A DNA stretch of 40,661 nucleotides. Origin: Puniceicoccaceae bacterium (lineage in GTDB: Bacteria; Verrucomicrobiota; Verrucomicrobiia; Opitutales; JAFGAQ01). This document shows, piece after piece, positions 1-8,809 of this stretch. Under the pieces are notes generated by a model. That model worked only from the letters and a program-made list of their open reading frames with translations. It did not search any database and was not told where the DNA came from. The stretch spans positions 1-40,661 of the forward strand of contig JBEGIR010000076.1 of NCBI GenBank assembly GCA_040224245.1. Direction: 5' to 3'. The position numbers and the translations under genes are program-made. The stretch's first letter is position 1, and the number at the start of each line of letters is the position of its first letter.

Positions 1-102
1 TGGCATTCGCATCGCTTCCAGTTGGGTATCGACACAATTCGGGACAATTGTAGGCGTTTTCACAAAATCTCGCGTCGCGGGATGTTCATGTGATGACGAT
101 GT

Positions 103-1083
103 TCATTTACCTCCATACCAAAACCCCTTGGGCCAATTGAATGGGTGCAACTCCACTCGCAATGACTCCGGGAGTGGCTTCCGCTCCGAAAGCAACATGT
201 TTTCGGCAGCCTGCTGCTCCGTTCGCACTCCGGTAATGACCGTGCTCACAGCATCGCAGTCGAGTGCGAAACGAGCCGCCGCCTCCCGAATACTGTAGCC
301 TGAACCGTTCAGACACGCCTCAATTCGCCGAACCCGCTGCGCTGTTCTCGCCTGCCGATCACCCGCAAAATAGCGACTGCGGAAGTCTCCTGACGAAAAC
401 TCCCGCTGTTCTGAAAATCGCCCCGCCAGTGAACTCTCATCAAACACCACCCTCACAATCACTCCGGTTTCCGTCTGTTTTGCGACCGGAAGCAACTCTG
501 CAGCTGGTTCCTGTTCAAAGAGGTTATAGATCACCTGCACCGTATCCACCAAACCGTCGCGCATGAGATCAATCACCGCATTCTGGTCGTGTTCCGGAGT
601 GGAAACGCCCACCCATCGGATGCGTCCCTTTTGCTTCTGCTGCTGCAACCATTCCAGTGCAGCCGGGTTGCGGTTCCAGGCGCGTGTCCAAGTGTGCAAT
701 TGCAACAGGTCGATGCAGTCGGTCTTCAAATTTTTCAACCGTGTCACCAAACTCTGTTCCAGATACGAAACCGGATAGCGATCATGGATCTCGCAATAGG
801 GTGACGGTGGCCACGGACCGGGCATTACCGGATGTATCTTCGTGGCAACGTACACCAAGTCCTTCCCTTTCTGCTCCAGTGCCTTCGCGATCACCTGCTC
901 CGAGCGACCGTCTCCATATCCTGCAGCAGTATCAATGAAATTACATCCCATTTCGATCGCTTTGTGGATCGTTCGGATAGACAGATCCACAGGCTGTTCG
1001 CCCCAGTCACTGCCCATCGCCCAAGTTCCAATGCCGATCTCGGATACCTGCACACCACATTTGCCCAACGCACGATAGTTCAT
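103..1083 (-). CDS. Aldo/keto reductase
   Basis: This is an NAD(P)H-dependent oxidoreductase of the aldo/keto reductase superfamily (TIM barrel), acting in the cytoplasm. The catalytic tetrad is visible: Asp51 and Tyr56 in a DTAAGYGDG segment, Lys82 in ATKIHP and His130 in LLQLHTW. At 326 residues it has the usual length. The start is the ATG at 1083; a TTG lies just before it, but a GGAGAGG Shine-Dalgarno sequence about 7 bases upstream of the ATG decides it, one of the few clear ribosome sites in the window. The substrate cannot be predicted. It lies just downstream of the tRNA gene on the same strand and could share its transcript. The 102 bases after its stop hold nothing I can name. Confidence 0.9.
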   Translation of the reverse strand: MNYRALGKCGVQVSEIGIGTWAMGSDWGEQPVDLSIRTIHKAIEMGCNFIDTAAGYGDGRSEQVIAKALEQKGKDLVYVATKIHPVMPGPWPPSPYCEIHDRYPVSYLEQSLVTRLKNLKTDCIDLLQLHTWTRAWNRNPAALEWLQQQKQKGRIRWVGVSTPEHDQNAVIDLMRDGLVDTVQVIYNLFEQEPAAELLPVAKQTETGVIVRVVFDESSLAGRFSEQREFSSGDFRSRYFAGDRQARTAQRVRRIEACLNGSGYSIREAAARFALDCDAVSTVITGVRTEQQAAENMLLSERKPLPESLRVELHPFNWPKGFWYGGK

Positions 1084-1141
1084 CAATATCCTCTCCTGCT
1101 GAAATGGCGAAGGCCCAAGGGGGTTTCCCTTGAGCCTTCAT

Positions 1142-1218
<77 letters not shown>

Positions 1219-1235
1219 ACACACATAAAGTTCCA

Positions 1236-1264
1236 TGTATGAATCGTCTCCTGCCTGGACTCAA
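1236..1264 (-). promoter_or_regulatory. Candidate sigma-70 promoter for the tRNA
   Basis: On the minus strand a -35 TTGAGT (1264-1259) and a weak -10 CATACA (1241-1236) are separated by 17 bases and lie about 17 bases upstream of the tRNA 5' end. The -10 matches consensus at only three positions, so this is tentative. Confidence 0.35.
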
Positions 1265-1418
1265 GCTTTTATTTCAAAAATCCGGATAAAGTGTTTATCG
1301 TAAATCTCTGCAGAAGGGTGGATTCTTGAATTGTAAAGGTTGCAAAAGCAAAGTAGACCTATGCGGACTGAAAATTCGAGATACGGCCTTATCAAGGCGC
1401 CTTGACGCACCCAACAAC

Positions 1419-4400
1419 ATGACCATCAGGATTTCCAGACTACCACTTCCCCCCTTGATAGCCCTGATTCTGCTGCTTGCAGGATATGCGTCCCCATCCC
1501 TCTCGGCTGACAGCGATCTGATAACCTCAACACTGGAAGCCACCCAAGATCCACCACCAGAAGCACTTGAGGATGCTCTCAGCCGCATTCCCGCCGCTCT
1601 GCAGGAAGCCCAGCGACTAGGGCGCTTTGCGGACACAATCAAACTCCTTGAGCAAGCAGCCCAACTGGCTGAACGCAAAGCAGACTGGGTCGAGGGAACC
1701 CGTTTTTGGAAAACAGCGATCAAGCTTGCAAGCCAACACCTCGATGCGTCGGACATCGCGCGCATGCGCATCGCATTCGCAGCCTTCCTGCGTAACGCAG
1801 CAACCCCCGACAAGGCCCTCGCTCAACTTCGAATGGCCGAGACTTACTTTCGGGAACAACGAAACGCTCCTTCATCCATCACAGTACAACAGGAAATTGC
1901 CCTGATCCTGGCTGAGCAGAACCAAGCCGATGCTTCCCTGGCAGCCGCCAACGCTTCAGTCTCATCGGCCATCGCACTTGGAGACCTGAACCTGATGGGA
2001 GAGACCCAGCAAACCCGCGCGCTCTGCGCCATGATTCTGGAGCAAAGCCACCAGCGGGAACTCGCGCATGCCATCCTGCAGCATATTCGCTTGCTGCATG
2101 CCCAGGAGAGCATCGAAAAGGCAATCTCGACCCACCATCAGACTGCACTTCAATCGCTCGAAAGTGCTATCGGTTATTTTGCTCAAACTGGAGCGGACGC
2201 CAGACGTGCGACCAGTCTGAAACTGAAGGGAGACATTTTCCTGAGAGCGAGTCGCATCGCGGATGCCCGCCGCTACTACGAAGAAGCATACCAGGCCTTC
2301 TCAACCACCACCCAACCCTCTGGGCTTGTGGAACTGCAGGTTGCCCTTGCGGTTTTGGAAACCATTAACTCCTCAATGGACTCGGCTCTGTTGTGGATCA
2401 ATCAGGCAATCCAGTCCTCCAGCACCCACCCAGACCTAGCCTGGATCCTTTTGCTCAAGGCGGAAATCGCCTTACAGGACTTCAATGATACCTTGGCAAA
2501 AACCACCCTGCAGCAAGCCATTGCCATAGCAGATTCCCAGCACGACCTCGATGCGCTCATTGCTCTGCATCAACTGCGATCCCTTGTCGAAATTAACCTT
2601 GGAAACTTCAGGGAAGGGTTTGATGCGCTCGACACCGCAACGCAGTATCAGGTTCAGCAAATCCATGCTGAAAAGGAACAGATCGAAAAGGCTCGGATTT
2701 CCGATTTGCATGACCAGCATGCCACGTTGAGTGCACAATTCCAGGAGCGCGAGCAACTGCTCGAAACCCGACTGTTCGAGTATCAGGTGATCGTACGCAA
2801 TCTGTGGATCATCGCAGCCATATTTACCGTCTGTTTTGCGGGTTGGTTCGCACTCAAACTGCGCCGAAACCGACGAAAGGAGCAAGAGTTGCAGGAACTC
2901 CGGAATGCATTGCACAACAGCCGTGAAGCACTGCGTCAGTCAACTGATGATCACCTCACCTTGTTCAAGCATCTGGCACATGAACTCCGCACCCCAATGA
3001 ACGGCATTGTGGGATCCATCCCGCTGCTGTATGATACCACCCTGTCCCCACTTCAGGAAAATTGTGTCAACATCCTCGATGTCAGCAGTCGGTCCATCAC
3101 CACACTGATTAATGACATTTCTGATCTGACCCAACTCAATTCGGGAAGATTGCAACTTGCCAGCGAACCCCTATCACTCGCCCAGATTGTGGAAACGGTT
3201 GTACACCTGTTCGAAGCTGACACCGAATACAACAGGGTGGAGCTTCTGAGTGATATTCCTTCCGATCCAATCCCTCTGGTCGATGCCGACCCAAACCGGA
3301 TCCAACAGATCCTCATCACACTGACAGGATGGGCGCTCCAACGAACACCCGAAGGCCAGGTATCGCTGCATCTGATGTGGCTTGAACCTCACTCAGGAAA
3401 CAAGTGCAACTTTCGCATCGTTGTCGAAACCAGTGGCTACGAATTGTCACCGGATACCCGAAACCAGCTTTTCGAGATTCACCCTTCCAGCACTCCTCAA
3501 TCCTCAGCAAACCCATCCAGTATGATGGGCATGTCGCTGACTCAGAAGCTGATCGATATGATGCAAGGAGGCATCACAGTGATTCCCGGCAACCCGGGAG
3601 GCACGCGTATCCAGGTGGATCTGCCGCTTCCCATTCATGGGTGGCATCCCGAATGGCACAAGCCCGAGCCTCTTGAACGTTTCCCCCGGAAGCGCGCATT
3701 GATCGTTGATTCATCCCAGCGTGCTGCACAGATTCTAGCCCGACATCTGCAGTGCTGGGCCATGCACTCTGAACACGTCGAAGACGTATCTTCTGCCAAC
3801 AACCTGCTCGAGCACACCCATGGGTTTGATATCATTTTTCTCGACTCTGCTCAGGCAGACCCCGGACTGACACTGCTCGAACAAATAGCAGCTATCCGCA
3901 GTCACGCCGATTATTCCCAAACTCCCATCGTTTTAATGACTCGCTTTTCCCAGCAGCAATCCAGCCTTGAACTCCACCGCCAACCCTTCATTTACCATCT
4001 CTCAAAACCACTGACTCTTCATCTGCTCCACAACACCCTGTGCCGTATTTTTTCCTCAAAATCTTCCCTGGCAAAATCCTACGCCACCCTTACGCCCGAA
4101 TCCACATCTGCTGCCGAAGCAGCACCTGAATCCCATACAGAAAATCCCCGCCATCCGCGCGGGTTTCACTTCATGCCTTATATTCTACCGATGCGGCGCG
4201 ATATCGATGTTGACCCAGGATTGACCATCCTGCTCGCTGAGGACAATCCAGTGAACCAAAAGGTCACCAGTCTCATGCTGAAAAAAATGGGCTATGACAT
4301 CGACATCGTTCCCAATGGAAAGCGCGCCGTTGAAGCGGTTCAAGAGGGTCGATACGATGTGGTGTTAATGGATAAAATCATGCCCATTCTGGACGGTTTG

Positions 4401-4634
4401 GGTGCCGCACGGGAGATCCGCAAACTTGAGAACATCACCCAGCCCATCATCATTGCGCTCACAGCGTCAGCCACTATGGAAGACGAAATTGCCTGTCGCA
4501 AAGCCAGCATGGATAACTTCCTGGCAAAGCCTGTACAACTTGATAAAATGAAAGCCGCACTGGGCTTTGCCACTCACGAGCTCAAACAGCGCAGACTCGC
4601 ACAGCAGGAGACTTTCCCGCGAAGCGAAACGTAG
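1419..4634 (+). CDS. TPR hybrid sensor histidine kinase with two receiver domains
   Basis: This is a membrane two-component signalling protein of about 1071 residues. The N-terminus is a signal peptide or anchor (MTIRISRLPLPPLIALILLL). A helical, TPR-like sensor region of about 400 residues follows, then a coiled coil and a transmembrane segment near residues 461-482. Next comes a dimerisation/phosphoacceptor domain with His521 in AHELRTP, then an ATPase-like domain. Two receivers close the protein, with putative phosphoacceptors Asp809 (FLDSA) and Asp985 (LMDKIMP), each with the conserved Thr and Lys. The ATPase domain is eroded: the N box reads TLTGWALQRT without its Asn residues, the G1 box reads ETSGYEL, and the G2 box reads MMGMSLT. 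ATP binding is therefore doubtful. The open frame reaches a TTG at 1326, but the ATG at 1419 begins the signal peptide. There is no separate regulator gene beside it. Confidence 0.88.
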   Translation: MTIRISRLPLPPLIALILLLAGYASPSLSADSDLITSTLEATQDPPPEALEDALSRIPAALQEAQRLGRFADTIKLLEQAAQLAERKADWVEGTRFWKTAIKLASQHLDASDIARMRIAFAAFLRNAATPDKALAQLRMAETYFREQRNAPSSITVQQEIALILAEQNQADASLAAANASVSSAIALGDLNLMGETQQTRALCAMILEQSHQRELAHAILQHIRLLHAQESIEKAISTHHQTALQSLESAIGYFAQTGADARRATSLKLKGDIFLRASRIADARRYYEEAYQAFSTTTQPSGLVELQVALAVLETINSSMDSALLWINQAIQSSSTHPDLAWILLLKAEIALQDFNDTLAKTTLQQAIAIADSQHDLDALIALHQLRSLVEINLGNFREGFDALDTATQYQVQQIHAEKEQIEKARISDLHDQHATLSAQFQEREQLLETRLFEYQVIVRNLWIIAAIFTVCFAGWFALKLRRNRRKEQELQELRNALHNSREALRQSTDDHLTLFKHLAHELRTPMNGIVGSIPLLYDTTLSPLQENCVNILDVSSRSITTLINDISDLTQLNSGRLQLASEPLSLAQIVETVVHLFEADTEYNRVELLSDIPSDPIPLVDADPNRIQQILITLTGWALQRTPEGQVSLHLMWLEPHSGNKCNFRIVVETSGYELSPDTRNQLFEIHPSSTPQSSANPSSMMGMSLTQKLIDMMQGGITVIPGNPGGTRIQVDLPLPIHGWHPEWHKPEPLERFPRKRALIVDSSQRAAQILARHLQCWAMHSEHVEDVSSANNLLEHTHGFDIIFLDSAQADPGLTLLEQIAAIRSHADYSQTPIVLMTRFSQQQSSLELHRQPFIYHLSKPLTLHLLHNTLCRIFSSKSSLAKSYATLTPESTSAAEAAPESHTENPRHPRGFHFMPYILPMRRDIDVDPGLTILLAEDNPVNQKVTSLMLKKMGYDIDIVPNGKRAVEAVQEGRYDVVLMDKIMPILDGLGAAREIRKLENITQPIIIALTASATMEDEIACRKASMDNFLAKPVQLDKMKAALGFATHELKQRRLAQQETFPRSET

Positions 4635-4659
4635 CAGCTCGACGTTCCCTAGAACAGGG

Positions 4660-5103
4660 TTATTCTTCAGTCAACGCTTCGCGCAGCTCGTTGACCTTTG
4701 CCTGCAGTTCCTCCCATTTCTGTTCGAGTGCTTCCTTGGCTTGGTCAGCCTTGTCTCCCGAAGTCTCCCCAAAGGCTTTCAACTGTGCTTGTGCATCTTT
4801 CTGAAGCTCCTTCACTTCACTCATCAACTCCGCAACACGTTCCTGGTTTTGACTGCTGACCTTCACAACCTTGTCCTTGAGTTCAACAATGGACTTCTCT
4901 GTATCTTTCCACTCTGCCGCAGTAAATGACTTGATCTGCGCCCAGCGTTCCTTGCTCAGCTCGACAGCCTGTTCCCAATTCTGGGCAGCCTCAGCTTGTA
5001 CGGATTCAAGAGTGGTCTGCTCGTCGTTTTCTGTCGAACAGGAGGCAAACAACAGGAGTGAGGCGATCAACAGGCAACTTGAGATGGGATAAAGAGGTTT
5101 CAT
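4660..5103 (-). CDS. Coiled-coil lipoprotein
   Basis: This is a predicted lipoprotein of 147 residues whose specific function I do not recognise. A hydrophobic leader ends in LLLFASC, with Cys22 as the probable lipidated residue. The rest is charged, alanine- and glutamate-rich and helical, with heptad-like spacing (for example EVKELQKDAQAQLKAFGE), consistent with a coiled coil in the periplasm. The frame extends to 5211, but the ATG at 5103 fits the signal peptide. It is convergent with the sensor kinase (25-base gap) and lies 114 bases downstream of trpS on the same strand. A short dyad, CCACTG/CAGTGG at 5131-5148, lies in its leader. Confidence 0.72.
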   Translation of the reverse strand: MKPLYPISSCLLIASLLLFASCSTENDEQTTLESVQAEAAQNWEQAVELSKERWAQIKSFTAAEWKDTEKSIVELKDKVVKVSSQNQERVAELMSEVKELQKDAQAQLKAFGETSGDKADQAKEALEQKWEELQAKVNELREALTEE

Positions 5104-5217
5104 AAGATACGGATTTGAAGGTTTAGCGGCCCACTGCGAAGCCAGTGGATATCCAATGACAATGCTAACGTCGATTGCTCCGGAGTGCAAGCTGCTCACC
5201 AGAATTCCCACTTCCGA

Positions 5218-6282
5218 TCATCGCACCCGATCCACAAACCCAACCTTGCGATACACTTTTGACAGCGTTTTATAGGCTCTCGACTGCGCCTTTTCCGCAC
5301 CGGCTTTCAAAATGCGTTCGAGTTCAGCTTTTTCACTGATGATCGAGTGATACCGCTCCTGTACAGGTTTGAGTGCTTCCACGACCACGTCTGCAACTTC
5401 ACTTTTAAAAGTGGCATAATTCGCACCCTCAAAATGTTTCTCAAGCTGTTCGATGGTCTGACCCGACAACACGCTGTGTAAGGTAAGCAGATTCGAAATT
5501 CCGGGTTTCTCTGGCGCGAACCGCACTTGGGTGTCGGAATCCGTTACCGCACTCATGATTTTCTTGCGCAGTTTCGCGGGTTCCTCCAGCAGGTAGAGCG
5601 TACCCCCTTCCTGCTCATCCGATTTTGACATTTTACGCGTCGGCTCCTGAAGAGACATGATTTTTGCGCCCGACTTGGGAATGTAAGCTTCCGGCACATT
5701 AAATGTTGGCGAAAAATGGTGGTTGAACCGAACCGCCAGATCCCGGGTCAGTTCCAGATGCTGGCGCTGATCCTCACCCACAGGGACCGCGTTGGCGTTG
5801 TATAACAAAATATCCGCCGCCATCAGCACAGGGTAGTACAACAGGCCCGCATTGACCGATGCCTGCGCCTTTGCGCCATCATGGGTGAATTTGAGATCAT
5901 CACCATCCGACTTGACCTCAAACCCCAGCTTTGCCGCCTTTTCCTTGAACTGCGTCATGCGCTGCAAGTCCCCGATGGGGGTATGGCAACCCAGAACCCA
6001 CGCGAGTTCGGCATGCCCGATCACATGCGACTGCATGAACAGTGCGGATTTTTCAGGATCCAGCCCACAGGCGATGTATTGCGCAAGGCAGGAGTAGGAG
6101 GCATTCCTCAGCTCCGACGGTGTGCGCTTCACCGTGATTGCGTGCATGTCCACAATCCCGAAAAAACACTCAAAATCCTCCTGCATGGTGGTCCAGTTTT
6201 TGACAGCACCAATGTAATTACCAATGGTCAGAACCCCGGTAGGCTGTGCGCAGGTGAGAATGACGGGCTTTGCTTCGCTCAT
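5218..6282 (-). CDS. trpS: Tryptophanyl-tRNA synthetase
   Basis: This class I aminoacyl-tRNA synthetase charges tRNA-Trp with tryptophan. The HIGH-type signature appears as PTGVLTIGNYIGA near the N-terminus and the KMSKS loop as RKMSKSDEQ. VPVGEDQRQHLELTRDLA is the usual family motif in the Rossmann fold. The 354 residues fit the family when the ATG at 6282 (MSEAKPVILTCAQPTG) is the start; the frame runs up to 6591 but that extension has no homologous look. The 294 bases between this start and the next gene are divergent and must hold promoters for both, though I could not pick a convincing pair of boxes. Confidence 0.96.
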   Translation of the reverse strand: MSEAKPVILTCAQPTGVLTIGNYIGAVKNWTTMQEDFECFFGIVDMHAITVKRTPSELRNASYSCLAQYIACGLDPEKSALFMQSHVIGHAELAWVLGCHTPIGDLQRMTQFKEKAAKLGFEVKSDGDDLKFTHDGAKAQASVNAGLLYYPVLMAADILLYNANAVPVGEDQRQHLELTRDLAVRFNHHFSPTFNVPEAYIPKSGAKIMSLQEPTRKMSKSDEQEGGTLYLLEEPAKLRKKIMSAVTDSDTQVRFAPEKPGISNLLTLHSVLSGQTIEQLEKHFEGANYATFKSEVADVVVEALKPVQERYHSIISEKAELERILKAGAEKAQSRAYKTLSKVYRKVGFVDRVR

Positions 6283-6576
6283 GATGTTTTTCGGAATCAA
6301 AACGCGAATCCAACACCCCCTTCCGCAGAGGTCAAGTCTCGGTTCCGGTGCTTCATCCGACGACCACACACCCAATTGATTCTCACAACCATGCAACTCA
6401 TGCCATTGCCTCCATGAGGAAATATTCAGGTGGATCCTTTCATTTCCACAATGGCTGTCACTTGCGCTAAACGGAATAGGTATTGATTCTTGGAATCGAA
6501 TCAGGCAAAGTCGGGTATTACCGATTCCGCTCCAAAGACGAGTGGAACATGCAACACTAATTTCTTTCAGATTAAC

Positions 6577-7422
6577 GTGGCTACCACCCAACTCACACCT
6601 TCGGAAATCGACGCGATCAAGGAATCCCTGCGCCGCTGCTCAGATTCCACAGTCGAAGCCGCCATTGCCTTTCGCACATCGAGGGATCCGGCACTGCTGC
6701 CAGTGATCGTCACTGGCATTATCGAACGCTTCCTCGAACCCGATCTCAAACCGCTCCTGAAAAAAGGAGATGACTCGCTCGCACTCTTTGACGATCTGGG
6801 CGTCGACTCACTGACCATGATGGAGATTGTCATCCTGGTTGAGGAAACCATAGGCATTTCCATCGAAAATGAAGAACTGCGGGACCTGCGAACCATCGCC
6901 GATGTCAAGGCCTTCATCGCAGCAAAGGGAGGCAGTAGTGCAGCATCAGCACCCGCTCCAGATACAGAAAAGTATCCCATCACCCAATCCGAAATTCTCG
7001 CCTGCATGCGCTATGCAGATCCATTCCTGTTTGTGGAGCAGGCTGCGATTTCAGGAAAGAAGGCCTGCGGCACTTACCACATTTCTGGGAACGAAAACTT
7101 CCTGAAGGGGCACTTTACCAACAATCCGGTTTTCCCGGCATCCATTTCCCTTGAGGCATTGGGCCAGCTCGCCGTGCTGTTCCTGATCAAGGCGGACCCC
7201 TCAGACACTGGTGGAACAGTAGATCCGCACACCATTTATTTCACCTCCTGCGATGGCATCCGTTGTCACAAGGAATGTAAACCCGGTGTCGTGTTTGAGA
7301 TGGAAACGACACTCAAGCGCCTGCGCCACCCCATGGCAACCTTCGAGGGCAACATCAAGGTGAATGGCGAAAAAGTCGTCTTTGCCGAGGAAATCACGCT
7401 CCTGTTCGACTACGCAAGCTGA
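6577..7422 (+). CDS. Acyl carrier protein-FabZ-type dehydratase fusion
   Basis: Two fatty-acid or polyketide functions are fused. The first part contains an acyl carrier domain (about 40-117) with Ser78 in GVDSLTMMEI, the expected phosphopantetheine site. After an Ala/Ser/Pro linker (118-131) comes a hot-dog domain resembling FabZ, the 3-hydroxyacyl-ACP dehydratase. Its catalytic pair is present: His179 in KGHF and Glu193 in SLEALGQ. ADPFLFVEQ matches the start of FabZ proteins. The start is uncertain. No ATG is available; GTG 6577 is preferred over TTG 6490, and no Shine-Dalgarno sequence helps. A glycosyltransferase follows 65 bases later and probably shares the transcript. The acyl substrate is unknown; envelope lipid or secondary-lipid synthesis is an inference. 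Confidence 0.8.
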   Translation: MATTQLTPSEIDAIKESLRRCSDSTVEAAIAFRTSRDPALLPVIVTGIIERFLEPDLKPLLKKGDDSLALFDDLGVDSLTMMEIVILVEETIGISIENEELRDLRTIADVKAFIAAKGGSSAASAPAPDTEKYPITQSEILACMRYADPFLFVEQAAISGKKACGTYHISGNENFLKGHFTNNPVFPASISLEALGQLAVLFLIKADPSDTGGTVDPHTIYFTSCDGIRCHKECKPGVVFEMETTLKRLRHPMATFEGNIKVNGEKVVFAEEITLLFDYAS

Positions 7423-7487
7423 GCTGCGATCATCCATCACGCGGCGCTCGCATCTTTTTTTCCGAGTCCTAGCGATCCTATACCACC

Positions 7488-8762
7488 ATGGCAGGGCACT
7501 CATCATCCCGTCCCTCACCGCGGATTTGCTATCTCTACACCACATTCCCACTGGTGAGCGAAACCTTCCTTCAGCGCGAAATGCGGGTGATGCGCACCCA
7601 AGCTGCCCATTTGCGCCTTTACAGCATCTGGGGAGGTAAAGCGGAGTTCGAAGGGCAGTCCGTCGAATGTTTTTCACTATGGGAACTCGCAAAACTATTC
7701 TACTGGCTCCCCTATTGGATTGTACAAAAACCCAGGGTGGTCGGCGGATTTTTCAAGGACCTCCTGATTCACCGGCCGCGCTATACCCAAAACCTGCTGG
7801 AAACCCTGCTTGGATTCGCATTCGCCCTGATCCGCGCGAGAGAGATTGAAGCCTGGAAACCCGACTGGATGCATGCTGTCTGGGCAACCATGCCTGCAAC
7901 GTCTGCCCTCGTGCTCCAAAAACTCATCGACATCCCCTTTTCCATGGGTGCCCACGCCTACGATATTTTTCAAAAGGGAGGAGACTGCCTGCTCGATGCA
8001 AAAATTGAGGCGACCGCGTTCATTCACACCTCAACCAAATTTGCCAAAACCCACCTGCAGGACCGCGGAGCACCCGCCACAAAGGTTCATCTCATCCGAC
8101 GCGGCTTATCCACTTTTCCTCCACTCAATGATCTTCGAACCGAGATCGACCGCATTCGCTTTCTGTCGATCGGACGCTTGGTGGAAAAAAAAGGCTACGC
8201 CGAACAGTTTCGCATCTACCGCGATCTGCGCAAGCGCGGCATTCCCTTTCTCGCCGAAATCATCGGTGAAGGGCCGCTCAAGGCCGAACTCGATGCCCTC
8301 ATCATCGATTACGATCTGCAGGATTGTGTGAATCTGGTTGGCAAAGTTCCCCACGAAAACATTCAGGCCTACTATCACCGGGCCGATCTCTTCATCTTCA
8401 CGGGAAAAGTCGCACCCAACGGGGACCGCAACGGACTCGCCAATGTGATCCCGGAGGCCATGGCTCGCGGGATTCCAGTGCTCACCACACCCGACTCAGG
8501 CATTGTCGAAAACTTTCGTTCGGGCTATGAGGTCATCATACTTCCCATCCGTCCCGTCGATCCCTGGGTTGAGACGATTCGCAATCTCGTCTCCGACGCC
8601 GATATGCGGCAGACCATCGGTGCCAACGCGCGGGACTGGGTCGAAAAACATTTCAACGCCAAGCGCAATACGGGAAAACTGTACCGCCTGATCGAAAAAA
8701 ACGTTCGTGAATCCAGGCGAATCCAGGCAGAATCAGAACTCCCGGAAGATTCAAATGGCTGA
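7488..8762 (+). CDS. GT4-family glycosyltransferase
   Basis: This retaining GT-B glycosyltransferase would transfer a sugar from a nucleotide donor, probably at the inner face of the membrane. It has 424 residues. The C-terminal donor domain shows GRLVEKKGY, IGEGPLKAEL and the family motif NGLANVIPEAMARGIPVLTT, with the two glutamates of the EX7E-type site region. The N-terminal acceptor domain starts with ICYLYTTFPLVSETFLQRE, typical of colanic-acid or exopolysaccharide enzymes of this family. The ATG at 7488 is the only sensible start. It follows the ACP-dehydratase gene and is convergent with the oxoamine synthase (47-base gap). Acceptor and sugar cannot be predicted. Confidence 0.88.
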   Translation: MAGHSSSRPSPRICYLYTTFPLVSETFLQREMRVMRTQAAHLRLYSIWGGKAEFEGQSVECFSLWELAKLFYWLPYWIVQKPRVVGGFFKDLLIHRPRYTQNLLETLLGFAFALIRAREIEAWKPDWMHAVWATMPATSALVLQKLIDIPFSMGAHAYDIFQKGGDCLLDAKIEATAFIHTSTKFAKTHLQDRGAPATKVHLIRRGLSTFPPLNDLRTEIDRIRFLSIGRLVEKKGYAEQFRIYRDLRKRGIPFLAEIIGEGPLKAELDALIIDYDLQDCVNLVGKVPHENIQAYYHRADLFIFTGKVAPNGDRNGLANVIPEAMARGIPVLTTPDSGIVENFRSGYEVIILPIRPVDPWVETIRNLVSDADMRQTIGANARDWVEKHFNAKRNTGKLYRLIEKNVRESRRIQAESELPEDSNG

Positions 8763-8809
8763 TTGGCAGCTATGCTCAAGCAAGAGCGTCCCCCGGCAGC
8801 GCATCGCAC

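Noticed and set aside
1-102. Possible IS end or gene tail at the left edge (ACAATTCGGGACAATTGT)
   Set aside because: It is a short palindromic stretch without a second copy, target duplication or transposase frame.
6452-6470. A second sigma-54-like site (TGGCTGTCACTTGC)
   Set aside because: The spacing between GG and GC is one base too short, which normally abolishes sigma-54 binding.
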